From contig DJPL01000064.1 in the NCBI GenBank assembly GCA_002437415.1, forward strand, positions 1,260-46,195: a stretch of DNA of 44,936 bases, read 5' to 3'. Below the pieces are notes generated by a model, which saw only the letters and a program-made list of their open reading frames with translations, ran no database searches and had not been told where the DNA came from. Below, in pieces: positions 23,897-32,692 of this stretch. A program made the position numbers and the translations under genes. The stretch is from Ruminococcaceae bacterium UBA6413. Its GTDB lineage: Bacteria; Bacillota; Clostridia; Oscillospirales; Ruminococcaceae. Every line of letters begins with the position of its first letter. Position 1 is the first letter of the stretch.

Positions 23897-25123
23897 ATGG
23901 AATATATAAAACGTGAAGCGGAGCGTAAGTTCCGTGAAATGAGCAATTTTTTCAAGGCGGTGCTGGTAACCGGGGCGAGGCAGGTTGGCAAAACAACCAT
24001 GCTGAAAAAGCTTGCGGACGGCACGGGCAGAACATATGTCAGCCTTGATGATATAATGGCAAGAGAGCTTGCACAGAGCGACCCGGCATTGTTTTTTCAG
24101 AAATACAAGCCGCCGGTGATAATAGATGAAGTGCAGTATGCGCCTCAGCTTTTTGAACGCATAAAAGTGATCTGCGACAGCAGTGATGAGTGCGGGCTGT
24201 TCTGGCTTACCGGTTCACAGCAATATGATATGATGAAAAATGTCCGTGAAACACTTGCCGGACGAGTAGGAATAATGAATTTGTACAGCCTTTCGCAAAG
24301 AGAAAAAAGCGGTGTGTTTTTTGACGAACCGCTTGACTTCTCGTTTGAACGGCTTTGCGGAAGACAGGACAAATGCGCGCCGAATAATATCTCGGAGGTA
24401 TTTGAGCATATCTGGCGCGGAGGTATGCCGCATGTACAGCAAGCTGATGAAGAAATGCGTCAGGAGTATTTCAACTCGTATGTTGATACCTATCTTATGC
24501 GTGATGTTGCTGAGGCGGGCGGAGTTACCGATTCGGCTAAATTTCTGAGAATGCTCAGAGCCTGTGCCGCACTCACGGCGGAACAGGTAAACTATGCAAA
24601 TCTTGCGCAAGCGGCGGATATATCCGAGCCGACAGCCAAAGAGTGGGTAAGACTTTTGCATGGGCTCGGCATAATATATCTTCTTCAGCCGTATTTGAAC
24701 AATGAGCTGAAAAGGCTTGCAAAAACGCCGAAGTTATATTTCTGCGACACAGGTTTATGCGCTTTTCTTTCTATGTGGCTGACTAAGGATACGTTGATGA
24801 ACGGTGCGGCAAGCGGGCATTATTATGAAAATTATGTCGTTAATGAACTGGTAAGGAGCTATGCCTACGGAAAGAAAAAGGCTAACCTATACTATTACCG
24901 TGACTCCAACGCAAAAGAGATAGATATAATTGCCGAGTGTGACGGAAAAATTCACCCTCTGGAAGTGAAGAAGTCGGCAAACCCCGACCGTAAGGAAGTT
25001 AAGAAATACGAGCTAATCGATAAGGCTTCGCTTGAAAGAAGCTATGGAGGTATAGTTTGTATGTGCGATACACCGTATCCGATTGATGAGCTTAACTCGT
25101 TTATCCCGAGCAACTTATTATAA
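23897..25123 (+). CDS. AAA-family ATPase with C-terminal DUF4143 (PD-(D/E)XK-like) domain
   Basis: This 408-residue protein belongs to the large AAA_14/DUF4143 family common in multiple copies in gut bacteria and archaea; its biological role is unsettled. Walker A GARQVGKTT lies near residue 26, the Walker B-like PPVIIDEVQYAP near 80, sensor-like WLTGSQQYD near 107, a winged-helix-like central region, and the C-terminal DUF4143 with DTGLCAFL and a nuclease-like EIDIIAE...LEVKKS pattern. I chose ATG 23897 because GGAGG (23881-23885) precedes it; the in-frame ATG at 23879 would overlap that site. It is bounded by inverted repeats and inserted in repeat DNA. Confidence 0.88.
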   Translation: MEYIKREAERKFREMSNFFKAVLVTGARQVGKTTMLKKLADGTGRTYVSLDDIMARELAQSDPALFFQKYKPPVIIDEVQYAPQLFERIKVICDSSDECGLFWLTGSQQYDMMKNVRETLAGRVGIMNLYSLSQREKSGVFFDEPLDFSFERLCGRQDKCAPNNISEVFEHIWRGGMPHVQQADEEMRQEYFNSYVDTYLMRDVAEAGGVTDSAKFLRMLRACAALTAEQVNYANLAQAADISEPTAKEWVRLLHGLGIIYLLQPYLNNELKRLAKTPKLYFCDTGLCAFLSMWLTKDTLMNGAASGHYYENYVVNELVRSYAYGKKKANLYYYRDSNAKEIDIIAECDGKIHPLEVKKSANPDRKEVKKYELIDKASLERSYGGIVCMCDTPYPIDELNSFIPSNLL

Positions 25124-25140
25124 TTATGAAAATCTGAAGT
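25123..25140. repeat. Inner 18-bp inverted repeat, right
   Basis: ATTATGAAAATCTGAAGT pairs with 23863-23880 (17 of 18). It begins at the last base of the ATPase stop codon, so the two arms closely bracket the coding sequence. Confidence 0.85.
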
Positions 25141-25144
25141 ACGG

Positions 25145-25160
25145 TTTAGATTTTCGTAAA
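25145..25160. repeat. Outer flanking repeat of the ATPase cassette (right)
   Basis: Exact second copy of the 16-mer at 23795-23810, same orientation. Confidence 0.8.
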
Positions 25161-25235
25161 AATTCAAAATCAAAAGGGTTGTGACACAATTCCTTAGATT
25201 GAAAAAACTTTTAAAATATTTTAATATGGGTGTCG

Positions 25236-25450
25236 CTTATTGCTTGTTCTGTTGGTTTTGCATCGTGCAAAACTTTTGTCAAGCAAACAAAGCGTCCTTG
25301 CTTTGGGGCAAAGCCCCCGACAGGGTCTGGGGGCGGTAGCCCCAGCAAAATAGCCCCTTTCCCGGGGAAAGGGGTTGGGGGTTTCGGCAAGGATGCCGAT
25401 ATAGAGCGCACAAAGGCTTTGCACGATGCAAAGCCCACAAAGCGTTCTTA
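25236..25450. repeat. Near-palindromic repeat element containing dispersed repeat copy 2
   Basis: The two halves are imperfect reverse complements: TTTTGCATCGTGCAAAA (25256-25272 region) mirrors CTTTGCACGATGCAAAG near 25416-25432, GCGTCCTTGC mirrors GCAAGGATGC, and GGGGCAAAGCCCCC mirrors the GGGG-rich right part. As a result both strands show similar but spurious 70-residue open frames. The core 25311-25380 matches copy 1 at 23663-23732. It resembles a MITE-like or REP-like element; no transposase is associated. Confidence 0.8.
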
Positions 25451-25556
25451 AAGGGATAGAGAATTTACACTTTTTTATAAAAAAAGATTTTTTCTATAAA
25501 CTGAGGGGTTGCGTCACAGCCCCAATAAATATAGCTGTCGGTATAAAAAAGAAAAA

Positions 25557-25589
25557 CAGCATCTCCGCAACCTCTGCTGCGGAATGCTG
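25557..25589 (-). terminator. Minus-strand intrinsic terminator with no gene upstream
   Basis: CAGCAT...TCCGCA (25557-25569) pairs with TGCGGA-ATGCTG (25578-25589). The T run needed for termination is present only on the minus strand (A-rich 25541-25556 on plus). No minus-strand gene lies between here and ppk, which has its own terminator at 27426-27456. The rest of 25590-25993 is AT-rich and shows no gene. Confidence 0.6.
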
Positions 25590-25679
25590 CTTCTCATGAC
25601 GGAAAGAAAAGTAAAAACGTGAGGTAGACATCATCTCAAATCTACATCTCAACCTTACGAACATATTATGCCACGCCGT

Positions 25680-25698
25680 GGTTACATTTCGGTTACAT
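25680..25698 (+). promoter_or_regulatory. Direct repeat with 11-bp period upstream of the SARP-type regulator
   Basis: GGTTACAT occurs at 25680-25687 and 25691-25698. SARP activators are known to bind short direct repeats at 11-bp spacing, so this may be an autoregulatory site. An adjacent perfect palindrome CCACGCCGTGG spans 25671-25681. Confidence 0.4.
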
Positions 25699-25993
25699 AC
25701 ATAAATTTGTGCGGGATATCAGCTGTATTTCTACTTTTAGCACAATGATTTTCTTGTATTTAAATAAAATTTTGTCAGTAATTACACGATGCTTGATATT
25801 TATTCCAGAAAATTTTACATAATATAGAAGCATATTTACACAAATCACCAAAACTGCAACGCTTGTTACATAACATCAAAACGAAATTTTGAATTTTGCT
25901 TAATAAATTTTTGCGCTTTACCGCTGAAAATCGCTAAAAAGCCGTAACGTGAAAAATAATGTTGAAAAAACGAAAAGAAAGGCGGTGACACTG

Positions 25994-27178
25994 TTGCCGA
26001 ATAAGATACATATAACTATGTTCGGTCAGTTTTCGATAACCTACCATGATCGTAAGCTGTGCGAGAATGAATACAGAGGCTCAAAGATGATACTTCTGCT
26101 CCAATATCTGATAGCACAGCGCGGAAGAGAAATAACGCAGAACGAGCTTATTGACCTTTTGTGGTCGGACAGCAGAAATCCCGCCAATGCGCTTAAAACG
26201 CTTGTACACAGGACGCGGGCGGTGCTTGACGATATGATACCCGACGGCGGCAGGCTGATAGCGGGAAGCCGCAGTTCATACGCCTTTATTGAAAGCGACG
26301 AATGCGTAATAGATTCTACAAGGTTCAAGGAATACATAGATAAAGCTGAGGACGAAACGCTCTCCAGAACAAGGCGTATCAGTATGTATAAGAAAGCGAT
26401 AGCTCTCTACAACAGCGGATATCTTGCGGGGGCGGTAGGTGAAACGTGGGTTCAGCCGATAAATGTGTATTTTCACGCTCTGTATAACTCTGCCGTTGAC
26501 AAATGCGTACAGCTACTGTATCCTATGGGAAAGTTCTCCGATATAATAACGCTGTGCGAACGTGCAACTATGCTTGATCAATCTGACGAGAAGATGCACG
26601 CCAATCTTATCCGCGCGTTTGTGGCGATGGGTGAATATGAGCGTGCCGCAAAGCAGTATGATTATATACGAACATATCTTATGGAGCAGTACGGTGCCGC
26701 TCCGGGCGCTCACCTGACTGAGCTCTATGAGCTTACCGTTAAGCCGCGTAACGATGTACAGAATAATCTCGACGCTGTTATCGGCGATCTGTCGGGTGAC
26801 GACAGCAAGGAGCAGAAGGGTGTTTTCTACTGTCAGTATGAGATTTTCAAGTATATATTCCGTCTGTACAAGCGTGAAAGTCTGCGCCTTGAAAGCGAGC
26901 TGTCTATATGTCTTGTGTCGGCTCTTGACAGCAACGGAAACGAGCTTGATGATATCAAGCTTCTTGAAAAGGCGATGGATAAGATATCGTTCAGTATCAG
27001 CAATTCGCTCAGAATGAGAGATGTTTACACGCGCTACAGCAGAAGTCAGTATCTTCTGCTTTTGCTAGAAGCCGATGAAAGCTCGTTTGACGGCATTGAG
27101 GAACGTATTATGACGAGGTTCAGACGAAGTCGGACGATGGATAAGGTTAATGTGAAGTTTGATTTTAAAGAGATATGA
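25994..27178 (+). CDS. SARP/AfsR-like transcriptional regulator with BTAD domain
   Basis: The product (394 residues from TTG 25994) begins with an OmpR/PhoB-like winged-helix domain (ITMFGQFSITY..., about residues 5-95, including ITQNELIDLLWSD and a recognition-helix region NALKTLVHRTRAVL). The bacterial transcriptional activator domain of TPR-like helices follows (about 100-250). The remaining 140 residues are of unknown type. TTG 25994 has AAAGGCGGTGA seven bases upstream; an in-frame GTG at 25949 lacks a good site but cannot be excluded. Its target genes are unknown. The nearest neighbours are repeat DNA and the convergent ppk. Confidence 0.85.
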   Translation: MPNKIHITMFGQFSITYHDRKLCENEYRGSKMILLLQYLIAQRGREITQNELIDLLWSDSRNPANALKTLVHRTRAVLDDMIPDGGRLIAGSRSSYAFIESDECVIDSTRFKEYIDKAEDETLSRTRRISMYKKAIALYNSGYLAGAVGETWVQPINVYFHALYNSAVDKCVQLLYPMGKFSDIITLCERATMLDQSDEKMHANLIRAFVAMGEYERAAKQYDYIRTYLMEQYGAAPGAHLTELYELTVKPRNDVQNNLDAVIGDLSGDDSKEQKGVFYCQYEIFKYIFRLYKRESLRLESELSICLVSALDSNGNELDDIKLLEKAMDKISFSISNSLRMRDVYTRYSRSQYLLLLLEADESSFDGIEERIMTRFRRSRTMDKVNVKFDFKEI

Positions 27179-27180
27179 GA

Positions 27181-27206
27181 ATTGCCCCTGCGAGTGTAGG
27201 GGCGAT
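27181..27206 (+). terminator. Hairpin just after the SARP-type gene
   Basis: ATTGCCCCT (27181-27189) pairs with AGGGGCGAT (27198-27206), one G-U, with a weak T-rich tail. It begins two bases after the stop codon. Confidence 0.6.
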
Positions 27207-27239
27207 TTAGTTTGTGGGAATTGGGTAGTGTACGGTGGT

Positions 27240-27415
27240 TTGGCAGTGATGGTGGGAATGGAGATGTTGGTGGCGGCGATCCCTCAATAGTTGGCTCAGC
27301 TTGGCTCAGCAACAGAAGCTCACCTTTGGCAAGGGAGCCGGGTAATGGTGATAGTGCGTTTGGCGGCGATAGCGGGGGATTTTGCGGGGGATTTTGCGGA
27401 GGCAAGTGTTAAATC
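27240..27415. repeat. Degenerate low-complexity spacer with short tandem repeats
   Basis: This G/T-rich stretch contains GGCTCAGCTT GGCTCAGCAA (27293-27312) and two copies of GCGGGGGATTTT in a row (27369-27396). Both strands show only spurious frames. It looks like a decayed intergenic repeat element; no function is evident. Confidence 0.5.
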
Positions 27416-27425
27416 GCAAGAAAAT

Positions 27426-27456
27426 AAGCGGGGCAGGGGTGAAGCCTGCTCCGCTT
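27426..27456. terminator. Bidirectional terminator between the regulator and ppk
   Basis: A 12-bp stem (27426-27437 with 27445-27456, one G-U) lies 15 bases beyond the ppk stop codon; T-rich sequence follows on both strands. Confidence 0.75.
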
Positions 27457-27470
27457 TGTTATCGGGATAT

Positions 27471-29597
27471 TTACTTTGCGAAATGTGCTTTTATTCTTGC
27501 AATGAGTGATTTTCTCGGTTCTTTATAAAGCTTCTGAGCCTGCTCCGCTTCATCATAGGCGCGGTCATAGAACAGCTTGTGCACCTCGATATGCTCGTCG
27601 CCGGGCATGGGCTTTTTATGACGGTAAATTCCGTCACTGCCTTGAACGCGGGCTTTGACATTATCTTTGAGCATCGTATCAAAGATGTCGACTACCTTGT
27701 CGGCGATGATCTTATCCTTCAGCGGTACTGCGACTTCAACACGGCGCTCGGTATTTCTGGTCATAAAGTCGGCAGATGAGATGTATACCTTTCTGCGCTC
27801 GCCTCTGCCGAAAATATAGATACGGCTGTGCTCGAGGAAACGTCCGACTATCGAAATTACCGATATATTTTCGGTGTAGCCCGGTACGCCTGCGATAAGG
27901 CAGCAGATACCTCTTATTACAAGCTCAATCTTTACGCCGTGGCGGCTTGCTTCTATCAGCTTGTCTATGATATCCTTGTCTGTAAGCGAGTTCATCTTAA
28001 GCCCGATGTAGCCGTCATTGCTGTAGGTTATCTCGTTGTCTATCATCTCCACGATGCGCGATTTAAGGCACTTGGGGGCTACAAGCAGGGTAGTGCTGCT
28101 TTCGACCGTTGTGCCGAGCGACAGGGCGTTGAACACTGTGCTTGCGTCCGCACCGATATCCTTGTCCGAGGTCATCAGGGTAAGGTCGGTGTAAAGGCGG
28201 GAGGTCTTTTCATTGTAGTTTCCTGTGCCTATCTGGGTGTAGTATTTTATATTGCTTCCCTGTCGGCGGGTGATAAGCAGGAGCTTTGAATGCACCTTAA
28301 GAGCGTCAAGTCCGTAGATTATCTTTACGCCCGCTTCTTCCATCTTCTTGCTCCAGCCGATGTTGTTCTCTTCATCAAACCTTGCGCGAAGCTCCACAAG
28401 AGCCATTACCTGCTTGCCGTTCTCGGCGGCTCTTATCAGAGCGCTTACTATCTCGCTGTTTCTTGCGACACGGTAAAGGGTTATCTTTATAGATGAAACA
28501 TAGGGGTCGTCTGCCGCTTCGTCAAGCAGACGCAGGAAGTTCTTGAACTTGTTGTAGGGGTACGACAGGAGTATGTCGTGCTGGGAAAGCTGTGTGAACA
28601 TACTCTCGTAGGGGTTCACCATTATGGAGCTCTGCGGTGAAACGTGATAATAGAACAGCTCGCTTCTGTTTTCGAGCTTTTCTTCCAGTGCCGACATAAA
28701 GCCGAAGTCGAGCGGGCAGCTCTGCATAAACGAGAAGCTGTCGGACAGCTCAAGATATTCAAGCATACGCTTTACGAGCTCGGGGGACGCATCGTATGAA
28801 AACTCCGCCCTGACAGGCATAAGCTTTTTTCTCTTGCGGCACAGCTCTTCCATTACGTTTCTGAAATCCATATCGTGGTCGTAGAGCGCTTCGTTTGCGT
28901 CGATGTCGGCGTTTCGGGTCACACGCATTATGCAACGGTTCTCAACGTAGAAGTTTGGGAACAGCATATCTATATAGTGCAGGATCACGTCCTCCGCAAG
29001 AACATAGCGGAGCTTTTCGCCCGGCAGGAAAATAACGCGGGGAAAATCCCTGTCGCATTCCGCACTCATTATGCCGACAAGCTGTTTTTTCTTCTCGTCG
29101 TTCTTGCTTCTCAGCAGAGTGCCTATATATATCGCCCTGTTTTTTAAGAATGGGAACGGGTGGTTCTTATCTATAATGCTCGGAGAAAGCAGGGGGAGTA
29201 TCTCTCTTTCAAAGAACAGACGCAGGAAAAGCTTGTCATCGCCCTTTAAATCGGCGGGCTTTTTGAGCTCGGCATATTCGTTCATCTTGGCTGTTACCTC
29301 GTTGAAGGCACAGTCCTTTACATAGAGCAGATCTCTTACTCTGCGGGCGATCTCCTTAAGCTGCCTTGCGGCGGTCATACCTGTCTTGTTTTCACATTTT
29401 TGAGGCTCGACCAGATCCTGATCGTAGAGTGAGCCGACACGAACCATAAAAAATTCGTCAAGGTTGCTTGTAAATATTGAGATAAATCTCATACGCTCAA
29501 AGAGCGGAACGTTCACGTCCTGCGCTTCTTCAAGTACACGCTGATTGAACTTGAGCCAGGATAACTCTCGGTTGTCGTATACATTGCTGTCAGTCAT
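27471..29597 (-). CDS. ppk: Polyphosphate kinase (Ppk1)
   Basis: Ppk1 reversibly polymerises ATP gamma-phosphates into polyphosphate at the inner membrane. The 708-residue protein has the full domain set: N-terminal helical domain beginning NRELSWLKFNQRVLEEA, the head domain, and two phospholipase D-like catalytic domains. The autophosphorylated histidine lies in LKVHSKLLLI (first PLD domain) and the second catalytic histidine in the later EHSRIYIFG segment. The start at 29597 follows AAAGAGGT. It is transcribed on the minus strand downstream of pyrG, 104 bases away with a hairpin between. Confidence 0.96.
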   Translation of the reverse strand: MTDSNVYDNRELSWLKFNQRVLEEAQDVNVPLFERMRFISIFTSNLDEFFMVRVGSLYDQDLVEPQKCENKTGMTAARQLKEIARRVRDLLYVKDCAFNEVTAKMNEYAELKKPADLKGDDKLFLRLFFEREILPLLSPSIIDKNHPFPFLKNRAIYIGTLLRSKNDEKKKQLVGIMSAECDRDFPRVIFLPGEKLRYVLAEDVILHYIDMLFPNFYVENRCIMRVTRNADIDANEALYDHDMDFRNVMEELCRKRKKLMPVRAEFSYDASPELVKRMLEYLELSDSFSFMQSCPLDFGFMSALEEKLENRSELFYYHVSPQSSIMVNPYESMFTQLSQHDILLSYPYNKFKNFLRLLDEAADDPYVSSIKITLYRVARNSEIVSALIRAAENGKQVMALVELRARFDEENNIGWSKKMEEAGVKIIYGLDALKVHSKLLLITRRQGSNIKYYTQIGTGNYNEKTSRLYTDLTLMTSDKDIGADASTVFNALSLGTTVESSTTLLVAPKCLKSRIVEMIDNEITYSNDGYIGLKMNSLTDKDIIDKLIEASRHGVKIELVIRGICCLIAGVPGYTENISVISIVGRFLEHSRIYIFGRGERRKVYISSADFMTRNTERRVEVAVPLKDKIIADKVVDIFDTMLKDNVKARVQGSDGIYRHKKPMPGDEHIEVHKLFYDRAYDEAEQAQKLYKEPRKSLIARIKAHFAK

Positions 29598-29663
29598 AAT
29601 TACCTCTTTATCTTTTTACGTTAAAAATGTAAAGGGAGTGTAAAACTACCCTTAATATGAATA

Positions 29664-29689
29664 TAACCGCCCGCTTTCACGGGCAGTTA
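29664..29689 (-). terminator. Hairpin after pyrG
   Basis: TAACCGCCCG (29664-29673) pairs with CGGGCAGTTA (29680-29689), one mismatch/wobble. The T tail on the minus strand is weak, so read-through into ppk is plausible. Confidence 0.6.
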
Positions 29690-29701
29690 TCAGGGATATC
29701 A

Positions 29702-31315
29702 TTACTTGTTTGCCTGTTCAAGCGACGCTCTTATAAAGTCCTTGAATAAGGGGTGTGCTCTGTTGGGACGTGACTTGAACTCGGGGTGGAACTGAACTGC
29801 CACGAACCAGGGGTGAACCTCTCTTGAAAGCTCAACTATTTCAACGAGCTTTCCGTCGGGCGACTGACCTGCGATAACAAGACCGCTCTCTGTCAGCTGC
29901 TTGCGGAATACGTTGTTGAATTCGTAACGGTGGCGGTGTCTTTCGTAGATAAGCTCATCGCCGTAAACCTCGCGTGATATCGTACCTGCTTCAAGCTTGC
30001 AGGGATATAAGCCAAGACGCATTGTGCCGCCCATATCAACGTCCTTCTGGTCGGGCATAAGGTCGATAACGTTCTGGTCGCCGTCCTTGAATTCGCTTGA
30101 ATTTGCTTCTGTAAGACCTGCAACGTGACGTGCAAATTCAATTGTAGCCATATGCATACCGAGGCAAAGTCCGAGGTAAGGCTTCTTGTGCTCTCTTGCA
30201 TAACGTACCGCTTCGATCTTGCCCTCGATACCTCTGTCGCCGAAGCCGCCGGGTACTAAGATGCCGTCACAGTCGTGCAGGAAATCGTCTGCCGTTTCGG
30301 GTGTTACTTCTTCGGAATTTATAAGCTTTATTTCAACGTGTGATTCGTTCTCAAAACCTGCGTGACGCAGAGATTCCATAACGGAAAGATATGCGTCGGG
30401 GAGAGCAACATACTTGCCGACAAGACCGATAACGGTGTTCTTTGTGGCGTTGTACTGGCGCTTGACCATCTCTTCCCACTCGGTAAGGTCGGGGACGCGG
30501 GGGTCAAGTCCGAGGTGCTCGCAGACTACCTTTGCAAGACCTTCCTTTTCAAGCATAAGCGGTACTTCGTAAAGAGAAGGTGCTGTGAGGTTCTGAATAA
30601 CGTCCTGCTTGCGGACATTGCAGAAGCTTGCTATCTTCTCTGTCATCTCCTGAGGGATGTCCATCTCGCTTCTGCAAACGAGAATATCGGGCTGGATACC
30701 GAGGGAGAGGAGCTCCTTTACGCTGTGCTGTGTGGGCTTTGTCTTCATCTCGTTGCTTCCCGTGATGAAAGGAAGGAGGGTAACGTGGATATAAACAACA
30801 TTTTCTCTGCCTACATCTGAAACTACCTGACGGATAGCCTCAAGGAAGGGAGTGCTCTCGATATCGCCGACCGTACCGCCGATCTCGGTGATAACAACGT
30901 CTGCTGTTGTTTCGGCTGAGTTTGCAACTCTGTATATTCTTGACTTTATTTCGTTTGTTATGTGGGGTATGACCTGAACCGTACCGCCGAGGTAATCGCC
31001 GCGGCGCTCCTTATTAAGAACTGTCCAGTATATCTTACCTGTTGTAACGTTGCTGTACTTTGAGAGGTTCTCATCGATAAAGCGCTCGTAGTGACCGAGG
31101 TCAAGGTCTGTTTCCGCACCGTCGTCGGTTACGAAAACCTCGCCGTGCTGATAGGGGCTCATTGTGCCCGGGTCAACGTTTATATAGGGGTCGAACTTCT
31201 GGATAGTTACCTTATAGCCCCTCATCTTGAGCAGTCTTCCGAGAGAAGCCGCTGTTATTCCTTTTCCGAGTCCCGACACAACACCGCCGGTGACGAATAC
31301 GTACTTTGTAGCCAT
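29702..31315 (-). CDS. pyrG: CTP synthase
   Basis: Converts UTP to CTP with glutamine or ammonia. The 537-residue length is standard. The N-terminal synthetase domain begins with FVTGGVVSGLGKGITAASLG, and the C-terminal class I glutamine amidotransferase has GLCLGMH with the nucleophile Cys and the QFHPEFKSRP His-Glu pair. The leader (about 75 bases from the predicted start site) lacks the initial GGGC run and attenuator known from Bacillus pyrG, so that mechanism is not evident. Cytosolic tetramer. Confidence 0.97.
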   Translation of the reverse strand: MATKYVFVTGGVVSGLGKGITAASLGRLLKMRGYKVTIQKFDPYINVDPGTMSPYQHGEVFVTDDGAETDLDLGHYERFIDENLSKYSNVTTGKIYWTVLNKERRGDYLGGTVQVIPHITNEIKSRIYRVANSAETTADVVITEIGGTVGDIESTPFLEAIRQVVSDVGRENVVYIHVTLLPFITGSNEMKTKPTQHSVKELLSLGIQPDILVCRSEMDIPQEMTEKIASFCNVRKQDVIQNLTAPSLYEVPLMLEKEGLAKVVCEHLGLDPRVPDLTEWEEMVKRQYNATKNTVIGLVGKYVALPDAYLSVMESLRHAGFENESHVEIKLINSEEVTPETADDFLHDCDGILVPGGFGDRGIEGKIEAVRYAREHKKPYLGLCLGMHMATIEFARHVAGLTEANSSEFKDGDQNVIDLMPDQKDVDMGGTMRLGLYPCKLEAGTISREVYGDELIYERHRHRYEFNNVFRKQLTESGLVIAGQSPDGKLVEIVELSREVHPWFVAVQFHPEFKSRPNRAHPLFKDFIRASLEQANK

Positions 31316-31394
31316 TATTTTGTTCCTTCCCTGAGCTTTAAAAGCCCGCCGTATTGATTTTATATGTCAATTTGAAAAATAAACACTACTCACT

Positions 31395-31423
31395 ATTATA
31401 CTAAATCCAATCCGCTTTTTCAA
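31395..31423 (-). promoter_or_regulatory. pyrG promoter
   Basis: On the minus strand TTGAAA (31418-31423), a 17-bp spacer, and TATAAT (31395-31400) form a strong sigma-A promoter about 80 bases before the pyrG start. The remaining intergenic stretch 31424-31667 is AT-rich; I see no gene or clear promoter there for the adaptor gene. Confidence 0.85.
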
Positions 31424-31667
31424 GTGTTTTTCGGGTATTTGGGCGGGCTTTGCGGTGTACAAAATAAACAAATAACCTTTTTTTATTTTGTGCATATCGT
31501 TTAATTTTGAAAAAGTATAGAAAATTTATGTGAAAAATGCTAAAATTAAAATAAGCATCCCTATAGTGTTTTTTAAGTTTTGACCATATAAGGACAGTGA
31601 GACCCTTGATTTTCTATATAAGGAAAAGATGCGCAAATCCCTTGATCTTAAGGAAAGGAACGAAAAA

Positions 31668-32648
31668 ATGAAAAAGACCTTTATGCGTGTTGCGGCGGTT
31701 GCCGTAATATGTGCCATGGCTGGCTCGGCATCGGGCTGTTATTTCTTCCCCGAGGAGGAAAAGCTGCTTGATCCGCCGGTGCTCAAAGTAGAAGATGTTA
31801 CTTATTCTACCTACAAGGCGGTAAAGAAAACGATAGTCAACAAGGCAAGCGCCACCGGCTACTGTGTGTCGGAGGTACAGCAGGACTGCTCGTTTACGGA
31901 GCGTGACGGCACGCTCAAGACTATATATGTCAAGGCGGGCGATACGGTAAAGAAGGGCGACCTTATAGCGGAGTACAGCACGGGCGACCTTGAGTATGAG
32001 ATACGCTCACAGGAGCTTAAGGTACAGCAGGCGCAGAATACATATAATTCGAGCGGGGCGGAAAACGACAGATTACAGCTCGAAATTGAGAAAAATACAC
32101 TGGCACAGCTGCAGAACGAATATGACGGCTCAAAGCTGTACGCCCCGTGTGACGGACTTGTAAGCTTTGCGGAGCGTATGAACGCGGGTACAAAGGTGCA
32201 GTCGTATAAGGTGATAGCAACTATAATCGACCCGGACAAGATATATGTCAAGGCTACGGTAAATGACGACAAGAAGTTTACAAAGGGTCAGGAGGTCACC
32301 ATAACGATAGAGGACGAGGATTATACGGGTACTATCGTTAAAACTCCGACAGAGGCAAAGGAGCAGGGCGATGAGGATACATCATCGATATATGCCGAGT
32401 TCAAGGGTACTGTTCCGAGCTTTACAAAGGTAGGTACGGTAGCGGATATAAGCTACATAAAGGAGCAGGCGGAAAACGCGATAGTTATACCGAAATATCT
32501 TGTAAAGACCCTTTCGGGCAAGAACTATGTGCAGGTGTACAAGGACGGTGTCAAGACTGAGGTCGACATTGAAACCGGAATAAGCAACGCTACGGAGATC
32601 CAGATAACATCGGGACTTTCCGAGGGTGACGAGGTCGTTGTAAAGTAA
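31668..32648 (+). CDS. Membrane-fusion (HlyD/MacA-type) adaptor lipoprotein
   Basis: Adaptors of this family link an inner membrane ABC or RND transporter to outer layers or gate its extracellular side. From ATG 31668 the protein has 326 residues: signal peptide with lipobox SASGC (about Cys24), a lipoyl-like half-motif VKAGDTVKKGDLIAEY, a coiled-coil hairpin (about 110-155), the second lipoyl half (LYAPCDGLVSF), and beta-barrel and membrane-proximal domains. I use ATG 31668 (after AAGGAAAGGAA) rather than the in-frame ATG at 31629, which would bury the signal peptide. The FtsX-like permease follows after 44 bases. Confidence 0.88.
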   Translation: MKKTFMRVAAVAVICAMAGSASGCYFFPEEEKLLDPPVLKVEDVTYSTYKAVKKTIVNKASATGYCVSEVQQDCSFTERDGTLKTIYVKAGDTVKKGDLIAEYSTGDLEYEIRSQELKVQQAQNTYNSSGAENDRLQLEIEKNTLAQLQNEYDGSKLYAPCDGLVSFAERMNAGTKVQSYKVIATIIDPDKIYVKATVNDDKKFTKGQEVTITIEDEDYTGTIVKTPTEAKEQGDEDTSSIYAEFKGTVPSFTKVGTVADISYIKEQAENAIVIPKYLVKTLSGKNYVQVYKDGVKTEVDIETGISNATEIQITSGLSEGDEVVVK

Positions 32649-32692
32649 TACGGCGTATTCAACGGTATTTACCTTAGGAAGGAATAAAACAG

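Noticed and set aside
25211..25451. Open frames of about 70 codons on both strands
   Set aside because: They look alike because the DNA is a near-palindrome; no start signals.
31316..31400. pyrG attenuator
   Set aside because: The leader lacks the starting G run and a terminator hairpin with T tract.
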